DNA of 64,000 nt, taken from positions 3,549,808 through 3,613,807 of the forward strand of contig NC_022041.1 of the NCBI RefSeq assembly GCF_000444995.1, written 5' to 3'. Below, one piece after another: positions 8,412 through 16,844 of this stretch (its first letter is position 1; each line of letters starts with the position of its first letter). Source of the stretch: Paracoccus aminophilus JCM 7686 (GTDB lineage Bacteria > Pseudomonadota > Alphaproteobacteria > Rhodobacterales > Rhodobacteraceae). Position numbers and translations under genes: made by a program. The notes under the pieces are model-generated. The model was not told the DNA's origin, made no database searches, and saw nothing but the letters and a program-made list of their open reading frames with translations.

Positions 8412-8450
8412 CACAAAAAGGGCCGCGGCTGAAACAGCGCGGCCCTCGAA
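8412..8450 (-). terminator. Terminator after secB
   Basis: On the minus strand AGGGCCGCG pairs with CGCGGCCCT around a 10-base loop and is followed by TTTTTG. It lies about 35 bases past the secB stop. Confidence 0.85.
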
Positions 8451-8486
8451 AAGCTGTCATCCCGAGCGATGCCCGGTCTCTCACAC

Positions 8487-8990
8487 TCAGGAGAGCGGCA
8501 CATCCGCCGGTTTTTCGGATTGGGCGCGGCGCATGATTTCCTGACGGTAGAGCGACACGAAATCGACCGGGTCCATATTGAACGCCGGGAAGCCGCCGTC
8601 GCGGGTCATGTCCGAAATGATACGACGCACGAAGGGGAACATCATGCGCGGGCATTCGATCAGCAGGAAGGGGTGGAGCTGGTCTTCCGGCACGCCCTCG
8701 ACATGGAAAATCCCGCCGTAATCCAATTCGCACAGGAACAGCGGCGTTTTGTCGGCAGCATTGACCGAGCTCACGCGGAACTTGCAGATCACTTCATACT
8801 GGTGGTCGACCTGACGCTTGCGCGCATCGAGGCTGACCTGAACGTTGATTTCGGGCTGGACTTCGCCACCCGGGAGGCCCTTTTGGGCAACGGCATTTTC
8901 AAAGGACAGGTCGCGGACATATTGCGTCAGGACTTGCATCCGGACCTGAGCCTGTTCGGCTCCGGCGCCGTTGGTGGTTTCGTCGGTCAT
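8487..8990 (-). CDS. secB: Protein-export chaperone SecB
   Basis: 167 residues, matching the usual alphaproteobacterial length. The conserved core reads RDLSFENAVAQKG, INVQVSLDARKR, YEVICKFRVS, LFLCELDYGGIF and ECPRMMFPFVRRIISDMTRDGGFP. SecB is a homotetrameric cytosolic chaperone that keeps preproteins unfolded and passes them to SecA. A perfect AAGGAGG lies 7 bases before the ATG. It is the last gene before a strong terminator, and fxsA lies just upstream in the same direction. Confidence 0.97.
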   Translation of the reverse strand: MTDETTNGAGAEQAQVRMQVLTQYVRDLSFENAVAQKGLPGGEVQPEINVQVSLDARKRQVDHQYEVICKFRVSSVNAADKTPLFLCELDYGGIFHVEGVPEDQLHPFLLIECPRMMFPFVRRIISDMTRDGGFPAFNMDPVDFVSLYRQEIMRRAQSEKPADVPLS

Positions 8991-9042
8991 CGCTTATCCT
9001 CCTTGGATCTGCCAAGGGTTCTAGCATCGCACCGCAAGGCCC

Positions 9043-9573
9043 TCAATGGCGCGTCCAGCCGGAATTGCCGGGTTTTTGCGATGAATCGCCGGGTCCGATC
9101 TGCCCGCTCGACTGGGGGATGTAGGGATCGTCCTGCACGACATATTCGCCGTCGATCACCCCGTTGCTCCCGCCCGGACGCTGCGCGCCGGGAAATCCGC
9201 CCGAATATCCGAAGCCGACAGAGCTGGTTTTGACCCGCGCGGCAATCTGTCTCAGGATCAGGCTGCGCACCGGCGGCAGCAGCAACAACAGCCCGAGTGC
9301 ATCGGTGAAAAAGCCGGGCAGGATCAGCAACATTCCGGCCAGCATCTTGAACGAGCGCTGCGCCATCGGCTGCGAGGGATTGCGCAATTCTTGCAGCGAT
9401 TGCTGGAGATCCAGCGCCGCTTGCTGCCCCTGAAAGCGGATCAATGCCATGCCGGCAATCGCCGACAGCACGACCCAGGCCAAAGTCGCCCAAACGCCGA
9501 TTTCGCCGCCGATGACGACGAAAAGCGCGATCTCGATGATCGGCAACAGCAGAAACAGCCACAACACTCGCAT
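9043..9573 (-). CDS. fxsA: FxsA family membrane protein
   Basis: 176 residues. The first 120 residues hold three to four hydrophobic segments (WLFLLLPIIEIALFVVIG, WATLAWVVLSAIAGMALI, FKMLAGMLLILPGFFTDALG), the pattern of the FxsA cytoplasmic-membrane family. E. coli FxsA relieves phage T7 exclusion by F plasmid PifA; its normal role is unknown. The C-terminal 50 residues are Gly/Pro/Ser-rich and unlike the core. GGGAG precedes the start. Divergent from the Tim44-domain gene, with 121 bases between, and 52 bases upstream of secB. Confidence 0.88.
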   Translation of the reverse strand: MRVLWLFLLLPIIEIALFVVIGGEIGVWATLAWVVLSAIAGMALIRFQGQQAALDLQQSLQELRNPSQPMAQRSFKMLAGMLLILPGFFTDALGLLLLLPPVRSLILRQIAARVKTSSVGFGYSGGFPGAQRPGGSNGVIDGEYVVQDDPYIPQSSGQIGPGDSSQKPGNSGWTRH

Positions 9574-9694
9574 AGAATTCTCTCCCTTCAGGGCAAACTG
9601 CCCGACCGGAACCCGTCAAAAACTGGACTTGAACCGACCTGCACCCTACATAGGATGCAACTTAGCTGAAACCAACAGCCGCCAAGGTTCCCTG

Positions 9695-10351
9695 ATGTCC
9701 AATGCCTTCGTTCAATTGATTGTCCTGGCCGCGATCGCGATCTTCCTGATCGTGCGCCTGCGCAATGTGCTGGGCACACGGGATGGCTACGAGCCACCGG
9801 CCGCGCCGCCCGAGCAGGTCCAGCAGCGCAAGTTCGACGTGATCGATGGGACCGCGACTCCGGGCGACAGCGATATCGCCGATCACGCCGAAGAGGGCAG
9901 CCCCGAAGCCGAGGCCCTGACCCAGATGAAAAAGGCCGAGCCCTCCTTCGAGGTCGGCCCGTTCCTGTCCGGCGCGAAGGGCGCCTATGAGATGATCCTC
10001 ATGGCCTTCGAGCATGGCGACATCTCGCAGGTCCGACCCTTCCTTGCGCCGCCGGTTGCCGAAGCCTTCCAATCGGTGATCGACGACCGCAAGGCCAAAG
10101 GCCTGACCACCGAAGCGCAATATCTCGGCACGCGCGAAACCGCGCTTGCAGGCGCCGCCTTCGACCGCACCACCGGTCTCGCAGAGATCACCGTGCGCTT
10201 TGTCGGCGAGCTGATGCTGACCGTGCGCGATGCCAATGGCGAGATCGTCGAGGGTGATCCCAAGACCTCGCTCAAGCAGCGCGACAGCTGGACCTTCTCG
10301 CGCCGCATGGGTCAATCCGATCCCAACTGGCAGCTTGTCGCCACGGCCTGA
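9695..10351 (+). CDS. Tim44-domain membrane-anchored protein (TimA-like)
   Basis: 218 residues. The ATG at 9695 fits the family N-terminus; the frame is open further upstream only because it reads antisense to fxsA. An N-terminal helix (VQLIVLAAIAIFLIVRLRNVLG) is followed by an acidic linker, then a Tim44-like alpha/beta domain with GAYEMILMAFEHGDISQVRPFL and FVGELMLTVRDANGEIVEG. In mitochondria Tim44 links Hsp70 to the import channel. Alphaproteobacterial homologues are inner-membrane proteins whose roles are little known. The smr-type gene begins 3 bases after its stop, so the two are probably co-transcribed. Confidence 0.88.
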   Translation: MSNAFVQLIVLAAIAIFLIVRLRNVLGTRDGYEPPAAPPEQVQQRKFDVIDGTATPGDSDIADHAEEGSPEAEALTQMKKAEPSFEVGPFLSGAKGAYEMILMAFEHGDISQVRPFLAPPVAEAFQSVIDDRKAKGLTTEAQYLGTRETALAGAAFDRTTGLAEITVRFVGELMLTVRDANGEIVEGDPKTSLKQRDSWTFSRRMGQSDPNWQLVATA

Positions 10352-10354
10352 GCC

Positions 10355-10999
10355 ATGAGCCGCAAGCGGGGCCTGACCCCCGAGGACAAGGCCCTGTGGA
10401 ATCATGTGGCGCGCTCAGTCGCGCCACTTCATCCTTTGCGCAAGGACCCAAAGCCCGAGCCGACTGCCAAGGTCGAGCCAAAGCCCATCGTCCCGCGCGC
10501 GCCCTCACTGCCTTCCGCCGCCCCCGCGCTGCCGTCGTCCCTTCGGATCGGCGGCTTTTCCCTTTCGGGCCGCAGCGCCGGGCAGGGGCGCGTCACCCAT
10601 GATCTTGCGCCGGGTCCAGCCGAGCGGTTGGCCGAGGCCCCGGTGCGCATGGATCACAAGACTCACCGCCAGATGACCCGCGGCAAGCTGCGCCCCGAGG
10701 CGCGCATTGACCTGCATGGCATGACGCTGGCGATCGCACAGCCCTCGCTGACGAATTTCATTCTGGGGGCGCATGGCCGGGGTTGCAGGCTGGTGCTGGT
10801 GATTACCGGCAAGGGCAAGGCCGGGGGGCCGGATGCGCCTCTGCCGGTGCGGCCCGGCGCGCTGCGCCACAATGTGCCGCATTGGCTGCATATGGCGCCC
10901 TTGGCTTCGGTCGTCCTGCAAGTCACCCCCGCCCACCGCAGCCACGGCGGCGAGGGCGCTTATTACGTCTATTTGCGGAAGACGTTTTCCATCAGCTGA
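10355..10999 (+). CDS. Smr-domain protein (SmrA/MutS2 C-terminal type)
   Basis: 214 residues. A disordered N-terminal third rich in Pro, Lys and Arg precedes an Smr domain starting at about residue 105 (RIDLHGMTLAIAQPSL). The domain keeps LDLHG-type (here IDLHGM), LVITGKGK and the C-terminal HGGEGAYYVYLRK. Smr domains are small nicking-endonuclease or RNA-cleaving folds, either as stand-alone proteins or at the C-terminus of MutS2. The specific substrate is unknown. Its last 31 bases overlap the 3' end of the convergent hydrolase gene. Confidence 0.9.
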   Translation: MSRKRGLTPEDKALWNHVARSVAPLHPLRKDPKPEPTAKVEPKPIVPRAPSLPSAAPALPSSLRIGGFSLSGRSAGQGRVTHDLAPGPAERLAEAPVRMDHKTHRQMTRGKLRPEARIDLHGMTLAIAQPSLTNFILGAHGRGCRLVLVITGKGKAGGPDAPLPVRPGALRHNVPHWLHMAPLASVVLQVTPAHRSHGGEGAYYVYLRKTFSIS

Positions 11000-12063
11000 T
11001 CGGGCACCAGAACGACCTGCGCCGCGCGCTCGACCGTCAGCGCCGCACTGGTGAACAGCCCGACATGACCGCCGTCATTGGCAAAGGCCGCGCCGAGGTT
11101 GTCGACCTGGCTGAGAATGCTCAGCAGCGCCGGCGAAGTCGCGACGTTGAAATGCCCGTCGCCGGTGTTGAAGGCGCCAGTATCGACCAGCATAACCTTG
11201 AGATCAGAGACGCGGGTCGGATCGGGCAGGGTGCCCAGCCGCTCGGGCTCGCCCGACAGCCGCGCCGACAGGCGCAGCGCGCGGTCTTTCGACGAGGTGA
11301 AGATCAGGAAGGGCTGAGGCAATTCGCCAATCGCCTTGGCCTGCATCCGGAAGAGATCGACATCAATATCGGGCGACATCAGGATCACGCCGCCAATCTT
11401 GTCGAGCTCCTTGCGTTTGCCGCCGATGGCCATCTGGCGCAGGGTTTCCATCACCAAAGATGCGCCCATCGAATGGCCGACCAGAATGACCTGACGCGCG
11501 CCAGCGGCTTCGGCCTCTTCGATGGTCTCTTGCAAGCCATCGCGCGAGAACAGGACCGAATCGCGATCGGCGACATAGGCCAAAGGCTGCCCGCGCGAGG
11601 GCCATGCGAAATGCAGCTGCGCGCCCGGCATCTTCATATCATGCGAGAATTGCGCAAAGCGGTAAACGCCCTCGGCGAAGGTGTTGTTATAGCCGTGGAC
11701 GAAAATCACCGCATCGCGATGTGCGGCAGGCTGCTTCATCAGCTCGCTGCGCACCGCCTGCCGGAAGGCCAGCGGCGTCGCATAATCCAGACGCTGGGTG
11801 ACCAGAAAATCCGTGTAGGGATTGGGCGCCTTGCCCTCTTTGGGATAGGTGATCGACCCCAGCTTGCGCTCGGGCGGCACCGACACATCGACGCGGCCGT
11901 AATGGACGGTCTCGCTGCGCACATTGTCCGGCCCGCGCGTGGTCGCCACCAGGATTTCCTGCACCTGCCCGACCTTGGCAGCCTGCGGGTCCAGAGTGAT
12001 CGCGCCACGCGGCGAACAGGCGGAAACGGCAATTGTCAGAGAGAGCAGGCAGTAACGCAGCAT
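10969..12063 (-). CDS. Alpha/beta-hydrolase lipoprotein (DUF900 type)
   Basis: 364 residues from ATG 12063, with GAGG upstream. The N-terminus is a lipoprotein signal (LLSLTIAVSACS), so Cys17 is probably lipidated. The mature protein has the DUF900 hydrolase layout: VILVATTR-like opening (EILVATTRGP), the oxyanion region VIFVHGYNNTF, the nucleophile elbow LVGHSMGA, then an Asp region (VILMSPDID) and a late His in GGHVGLF. Substrate unknown. The 3' end overlaps smr by 31 bases, an unusual but credible convergent overlap since both C-termini look intact. Confidence 0.85.
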   Translation of the reverse strand: MLRYCLLSLTIAVSACSPRGAITLDPQAAKVGQVQEILVATTRGPDNVRSETVHYGRVDVSVPPERKLGSITYPKEGKAPNPYTDFLVTQRLDYATPLAFRQAVRSELMKQPAAHRDAVIFVHGYNNTFAEGVYRFAQFSHDMKMPGAQLHFAWPSRGQPLAYVADRDSVLFSRDGLQETIEEAEAAGARQVILVGHSMGASLVMETLRQMAIGGKRKELDKIGGVILMSPDIDVDLFRMQAKAIGELPQPFLIFTSSKDRALRLSARLSGEPERLGTLPDPTRVSDLKVMLVDTGAFNTGDGHFNVATSPALLSILSQVDNLGAAFANDGGHVGLFTSAALTVERAAQVVLVPDQLMENVFRK

Positions 12064-12158
12064 GGCATCCTCGAACTGAATTTTGCGCAGAAGATGCCAG
12101 AGCCCGCTCGACTTGGAAACGGGTCTTGTTGCGGTGAATGCCTGTGACGCAAACGGGT

Positions 12159-12344
12159 TCAGACGCCGCCGCGATAATTCGCCTTGGGTCCGGCAAACCA
12201 CCAGGCAATCAGCCCGATCACGGGCAGGAAAGCGATAATCAGCACCCAGATCACTTTGGTCCGGCCGCTTTCACCGCTGTTGATGACCGAGGCAATCGCC
12301 CAGACATCCAGTGCAAAGAGAATAAGTCCGAAAAGAAAGCGCAT
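12159..12344 (-). CDS. Small PLDc_N-type membrane protein
   Basis: 61 residues from ATG 12344, with GGGGAG 6 bases upstream. Two transmembrane helices (FLFGLILFALDVWAIASVI and VIWVLIIAFLPVIGLIAWWF) end in GPK, the pattern of the small phospholipase-D N-terminal (PLDc_N) membrane family, which includes stand-alone proteins without any catalytic domain. Role unknown. It stands 63 bases after hslU on the same strand. Confidence 0.75.
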   Translation of the reverse strand: MRFLFGLILFALDVWAIASVINSGESGRTKVIWVLIIAFLPVIGLIAWWFAGPKANYRGGV

Positions 12345-12407
12345 GTGTCTCCCCTGCCATCGACAAATCAACGGCAGGAGAGCGACTCGGTTCCTTAAAG
12401 CCCGACC

Positions 12408-13715
12408 TTACAGGACGTAACGCGACAAGTCGGTCGAGCGCGACAGATCGCCCAGATGCTTTTCGACGAAGGCTGCATTGACCTCGACATGCTCGCCGCT
12501 GCGGTCAGGCGCGGCAAAGGACAGCTCTTCGAAGACCCGCTCGATCACGGTGTAGAGGCGACGCGCGCCGATGTTTTCGATCGACGAGTTCACCTCGGCC
12601 GCGATCCGCGCCAAGGCCGCGATTCCGTCGGGGGTAAAGGCCACGGTCACGCCCTCGGTCGCCATCAGCGCGGTATATTGCCGGGTCAACGCATTGTCGG
12701 TCTCCGAGAGGATGCGAACGAAATCCTCTTCGGTCAAAGCGCGCAGCTCGACCCGGATCGGCAGACGGCCCTGAAGCTCGGGCAGCAGATCCGAGGGCTT
12801 CGAGATATGGAAGGCGCCCGAGGCGATGAACAGGATATGGTCGGTCTTCACCGGACCGTATTTCGTCGAGACCGTGGTGCCTTCGATCAGCGGCAGAAGA
12901 TCGCGTTGCACACCCTCGCGGCTGACATCGCCGCCCCGGACATCGGCACGCGCGGCAACCTTGTCGATCTCGTCGATAAAGACGATGCCGTTTTGCTGGA
13001 CCGATTCCAGCGCCGCGGCCTTGACCACCTCGTCATCCAGAAGCTTGTCGGCCTCTTCCGAGATCAGCAGCTCATAGCTTTCGGACACCGTGACCTTGCG
13101 GCGCACACGACGCCCACCAAAGGCCTTCATCAGCCCCGACAGATCCATCATGCCGCCCATCGCGCCCGGAGGCTGACCCGGGATCTCAGCCATGCCGAAG
13201 GGGTTCGAATTGTCCTGAACCTCAAGCTCGATCACCGTGTTGTCGAGCTCGCCCCGCTTGAGCTTGTCGCGGAACAGATCGCGGGTCTGCTCACGCGCAT
13301 TCTCGCCCGCGAGAATGGCCACGACGCGGTCCTCAGCGGCCTGATAGGCCTTGGCCTTGACCTCCTCGCGCATCCGCTCGCGGGTCTCCACGATCGCGGC
13401 ATCGGTCAGATCGCGGATGATCTGCTCGACATCGCGACCGACATAGCCGACTTCGGTGAATTTCGTGGCCTCGACCTTGAGGAAGGGCGCACGCGCCAGC
13501 TTGGCCAAACGGCGCGAGATCTCGGTCTTGCCGACGCCGGTCGGCCCGATCATCAGGATGTTCTTGGGATAAACCTCATCGCGCAGATCATCGCCCAATT
13601 GCTTCCTGCGCCAGCGGTTGCGCAAAGCGACGGCAACCGCACGCTTGGCATCCTTCTGGCCGATGATGAAACGGTCAAGCTCGCTGACGATTTCGCGTGG
13701 GGTCAGGTCGGTCAT
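12408..13715 (-). CDS. hslU: HslUV protease ATPase subunit HslU
   Basis: 435 residues, the normal length. Walker A is [14 protein letters not shown] and Walker B lies in [14 protein letters not shown]. The variable I-domain follows [16 protein letters not shown], and sensor 2 is in [16 protein letters not shown]. HslU unfolds substrates and feeds them to the HslV peptidase in the cytoplasm. The ATG overlaps the TGA of the upstream membrane-protein gene by 4 bases, so translation is probably coupled. hslV lies beyond that gene rather than adjacent. Confidence 0.98.
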   Translation of the reverse strand: MTDLTPREIVSELDRFIIGQKDAKRAVAVALRNRWRRKQLGDDLRDEVYPKNILMIGPTGVGKTEISRRLAKLARAPFLKVEATKFTEVGYVGRDVEQIIRDLTDAAIVETRERMREEVKAKAYQAAEDRVVAILAGENAREQTRDLFRDKLKRGELDNTVIELEVQDNSNPFGMAEIPGQPPGAMGGMMDLSGLMKAFGGRRVRRKVTVSESYELLISEEADKLLDDEVVKAAALESVQQNGIVFIDEIDKVAARADVRGGDVSREGVQRDLLPLIEGTTVSTKYGPVKTDHILFIASGAFHISKPSDLLPELQGRLPIRVELRALTEEDFVRILSETDNALTRQYTALMATEGVTVAFTPDGIAALARIAAEVNSSIENIGARRLYTVIERVFEELSFAAPDRSGEHVEVNAAFVEKHLGDLSRSTDLSRYVL

Positions 13716-14785
13716 AATGCACCTTTTGCATAGGGAGGCAGGCGGTCCTTGCCCGGAAAGTCAGGCAGGGCGCGCATCAGCACCGCACGCAGCGGCACCC
13801 ACCACGCCCCCAAAGCGGTGACCGCACCGCCGATAAGAACAAGCACCATGGGCCAGTCGAGCCCGGCGCCATTGCGATAAGCCAGCGTCCAGATCAGCCA
13901 GACGAGATAGCCAAGCCCGGCTGTCAGAAAGCTGCGCCGGTCGATGATCAGGGCAAAGACCGTCATCACCGCCAGAACCAAAGCCATGGCCAAAAGCCGC
14001 CCCGGCCCCTCCAGCGCCATCGCGGTTTGCCCCAGGGTGTTCATGATCGCGGGCGCGGCAATCAGATGCAGCCAGAAGGCCGAAGCCGAAGCCCGCCCCA
14101 GCCGGTAAGGATCGCGCGTATCAAACCAGATCCCGCCAAGCGCCGCGACCAGACCGACAACCAGCGTCGCCAGCCCCAGCCGAGAGCCGCCGGTCAGGCT
14201 CAACAGCTCCGCCGGGCTCTGCGCGGTGGTCAGCGAGATCAGATCATAAGGCGCAATCAGCGCCACCCCCAGAAACAGCCCGGCCAGACCGATGAGAAAC
14301 ATGGTGAAGGGCAGGCGGAACCACCAATACCAGCCGACCAGAGCCAAAAGCATCCCGCCCCCGGCCAACAGCTCCAGCCGCTGCAAATCGCTGCCAAAGC
14401 CGGTCTTCTCCAGCAACAGCGCCAGTATCGCGCCCATGACCGACAGGGCAAAAGCCGAAACCAGCACGATCGAGGGCAGAACCATCCGCCGCCGCACGGT
14501 GAAATAACGAGCAAAGCCGATGCTCAAAACCACGCCGATCAGGCAAAAGGCCAAGGAATCCCCAGCCGCCGATGCCAGCCCCATCAAGCCCGCCATCAGG
14601 ATCAAAAGACCCGCAGTGATGAAAATCTCGGCAAAGCCGCGAAAGAGCTCGAACGCCTCATCATCCGGCGCAGGCCGCCCGGCCAGCCGTTGCGCGGCCA
14701 AAGCCTGGATCGAGGCCGCTTGCGCTTCACTCACGATCCCCGCCGCCACCGCCGCCTTGAGATCGTCCCCGCTCAGATCAGCCAT
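13712..14785 (-). CDS. Multi-pass membrane protein between hslV and hslU
   Basis: 357 residues from ATG 14785 (AGGG upstream); ATG 14806 is an alternative. A soluble N-terminus (residues 1-55, starting [20 protein letters not shown]) resembles the front of DUF2157-type proteins. About ten hydrophobic helices follow. No transporter or enzyme motif was recognised. It is sandwiched between hslV and hslU and overlaps hslU by 4 bases, so it probably shares their transcript. Whether it works with the protease is unknown. Confidence 0.75.
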   Translation of the reverse strand: MADLSGDDLKAAVAAGIVSEAQAASIQALAAQRLAGRPAPDDEAFELFRGFAEIFITAGLLILMAGLMGLASAAGDSLAFCLIGVVLSIGFARYFTVRRRMVLPSIVLVSAFALSVMGAILALLLEKTGFGSDLQRLELLAGGGMLLALVGWYWWFRLPFTMFLIGLAGLFLGVALIAPYDLISLTTAQSPAELLSLTGGSRLGLATLVVGLVAALGGIWFDTRDPYRLGRASASAFWLHLIAAPAIMNTLGQTAMALEGPGRLLAMALVLAVMTVFALIIDRRSFLTAGLGYLVWLIWTLAYRNGAGLDWPMVLVLIGGAVTALGAWWVPLRAVLMRALPDFPGKDRLPPYAKGAL

Positions 14786-14863
14786 CCCGCTCGCCCTGTC
14801 TTTCATGAACAAATATCCCGGGGGAGTCCGCAGGACGGGGGCAGAGCCCCCATCAGCGCCCCA

Positions 14864-15421
14864 TCAGCGCCCGAGAATCTCGACGGTCAGATTGCCGTTG
14901 GTATAGACGCAGATATCGGCCGCGATCTTCATCGCCTTGCGCGCGATGGTCTCGGCATCGCCCTCGCCCTCCATCAAGCCACGCGCCGCCGCCAAAGCGA
15001 AATTCCCGCCCGAGCCGATTGCGGCAACATCATGTTCCGGCTCCAGCACGTCGCCCGCGCCGGTCACGACGAAAATATCGACGCCATCGGTGACGATCAG
15101 CATGGCCTCGAGATTGCGCAGATATTTGTCGGTGCGCCAATCCTTGGCCAGCTCGACACAGGCCCGCGCCATCTGACCCGGAGCCGCCTCGAGCTTCTTT
15201 TCCAGCCGCTCGAGCAGCGTGAACGCATCCGCCGTCGATCCGGCAAAGCCCACGACCACATCGCGCCCGCCCGGCGACAGCCGACGCACCTTGCGCGCCG
15301 TGCCCTTCATGACCGTCGGACCGACGCTGACCTGACCGTCACCGGCCACGACCACCTGACCATTGCGCCGCACCGCCAGAATAGTGGTGCCGTGCCAGCC
15401 GGGAAACTTGTCATCCGCCAT
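14864..15421 (-). CDS. hslV: HslUV protease peptidase subunit HslV
   Basis: 185 residues. The catalytic threonine, exposed after propeptide removal, is Thr12 in [11 protein letters not shown]. Other signature parts are [29 protein letters not shown] and [16 protein letters not shown]. HslV forms a two-ring dodecamer with an inner proteolytic chamber, activated by HslU. It is the first gene of the hslV-membrane protein-hslU series. Its start is 80 bases from the divergent polysaccharide-like gene. Confidence 0.98.
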   Translation of the reverse strand: MADDKFPGWHGTTILAVRRNGQVVVAGDGQVSVGPTVMKGTARKVRRLSPGGRDVVVGFAGSTADAFTLLERLEKKLEAAPGQMARACVELAKDWRTDKYLRNLEAMLIVTDGVDIFVVTGAGDVLEPEHDVAAIGSGGNFALAAARGLMEGEGDAETIARKAMKIAADICVYTNGNLTVEILGR

Positions 15422-15501
15422 CGCTTAACTCCTTCGTTGCAGGTGAAATATGAGCGCGGGCAGGGTTTCGCAACCCATCCAGAGCCTCTAAGCTTCGCCC
15501 C

Positions 15502-16404
15502 ATGAGTGAAGCAAACCTCCTGCGCGTCTACCTCGAGCCTCCGATGCTGAAAACGGCGCGGGCGGGGTCCTTCAATTTTCTCAACCAGCTGCGCGCCGCG
15601 GTTGAAGCGAAGGGCTGGCAGATCGACTGGTGCGAGACCGGAGCGGCGGCGCGTGACGCCGCGCCAAGCCTGCCGGGCTATGCGCTTTTTCACACCGAAG
15701 CCCCGACGCATGAGCGCGCGCTCAGCTTTCGCAAAGCCTATTTCTACCCGTTCTGGCAGATCGAGCCCCATCAGCAGCGCTGGCGCTTCCATGTCGCGGA
15801 AACCCCCTTCGTTCCTGACACGATCCCCCCGGTCGAGGCGCGCGCCTTTGTCGAGCGGCTCCGCGCCCGGGTCATGCCCGAGACAAAGCCCGCGCGTGAA
15901 AATTATATCCTGATCCCGCTTCAGGGCCGGATCCGCAGCTGTCGCTCGTTCCAGACCATGAGCCCGCTTGAGATGGTCGAGACCGTGGCGGCAAGCGGGC
16001 GCGCGGCAGTGGCGACCTTCCATCCCAATGAAAGCTATTCCGCCGCCGACCGCAGCGCCTTGCAAGAGCTCGCGGCGCGCTATCCGAACCTGCAAATTGG
16101 CGGCGACACCCAGAAGCTACTGCCGGGCTGCAGCTTTGTCGCGACCCAGAACAGCGCCGTTGCCTTCGAGGGCTTCTTGCTGAAAAAGCCCGCCGTTCTC
16201 TTCGGCCAGTCGGATTTCCACCATATCGCGCTCAATGTCGCCGAGCTTGGCGCGCAAGAGGCTCTGGCCCGCGCGCCGTCGCTCAAGCCCGATTTTGAGC
16301 GCTATCTCTTCTGGTTTCTGCGCCGCATGGCGATCAATGCGACCGCGCCCGATGCGCAGGACCAGATCCGCGCGGCCATGAAAAGAGGCGGCTGGCCAAT
16401 CTGA
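15502..16404 (+). CDS. Capsule-polysaccharide-synthesis-like protein
   Basis: 300 residues, no signal peptide. The C-terminal third reads FVATQNSAVAFEGFLLKKPAVLFG, strongly reminiscent of KpsS/KpsC-type capsule synthesis proteins where a sugar-nucleotide-binding fold ends in an NSxxxxEG...KPVxxFG pattern. The middle holds YILIPLQGR, ATFHPNESY and YPNLQIGG. This suggests a glycosyltransferase-B-like fold, but the substrate is unknown. It is solitary: no other capsule gene lies nearby. It is divergent from hslV and convergent with trxA. Confidence 0.6.
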   Translation: MSEANLLRVYLEPPMLKTARAGSFNFLNQLRAAVEAKGWQIDWCETGAAARDAAPSLPGYALFHTEAPTHERALSFRKAYFYPFWQIEPHQQRWRFHVAETPFVPDTIPPVEARAFVERLRARVMPETKPARENYILIPLQGRIRSCRSFQTMSPLEMVETVAASGRAAVATFHPNESYSAADRSALQELAARYPNLQIGGDTQKLLPGCSFVATQNSAVAFEGFLLKKPAVLFGQSDFHHIALNVAELGAQEALARAPSLKPDFERYLFWFLRRMAINATAPDAQDQIRAAMKRGGWPI

Positions 16405-16470
16405 CCGCCGCCCCTTCGATCTCTTCTCAAACCGCCCAATCCTCAGGCGGCCTGCTCATCCGCGCGATGC

Positions 16471-16791
16471 TCAGATCGCGTCGTCGATCCAGGCTTTCAG
16501 CGCGGCTTTCGGCGCGGCGCCGATCTTGTTCGAGACAACTTCGCCGTCCTTGAAGAGGAACAGCGCCGGGATGCCGCGAACGCCAAGCGCCGCCGGGCTT
16601 TCCGGGTTTTCGTCAACATTGACCTTCACGATCTTGACCTTGTCGCCATATTCAGCGGCAAGCTCTTCCAGCGACGGGCCGATCATACGGCAGGGGCCGC
16701 ACCATTCCGCCCAGAAATCGACGACGACGGGAACGGGCGACTGCTTCACTTCGGCGTCGAAGCTTGCGTCGGTAACGGCTTGCGTAGCCAT
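16471..16791 (-). CDS. trxA: Thioredoxin 1
   Basis: 106 residues from ATG 16791, with AGGAG 7 bases upstream. The active site is [17 protein letters not shown], with the cis-Pro region in [13 protein letters not shown]. It is a general cytosolic disulfide reductase recycled by thioredoxin reductase. It lies 53 bases downstream of addA, the usual alphaproteobacterial order, and may be transcribed with it or from its own promoter. Confidence 0.98.
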   Translation of the reverse strand: MATQAVTDASFDAEVKQSPVPVVVDFWAEWCGPCRMIGPSLEELAAEYGDKVKIVKVNVDENPESPAALGVRGIPALFLFKDGEVVSNKIGAAPKAALKAWIDDAI

Positions 16792-16844
16792 GGGGATCTC
16801 CTGTTCGCGTCCGGCCCTGCCGGACATTCTCTCTGTTCCAAGAG

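Noticed and set aside
14837..14851. Terminator after hslV (GGGGGC-AGA-GCCCCC)
   Set aside because: The loop is only 3 bases and no T tract follows on the minus strand; the next gene lies in the same direction and is probably co-transcribed.
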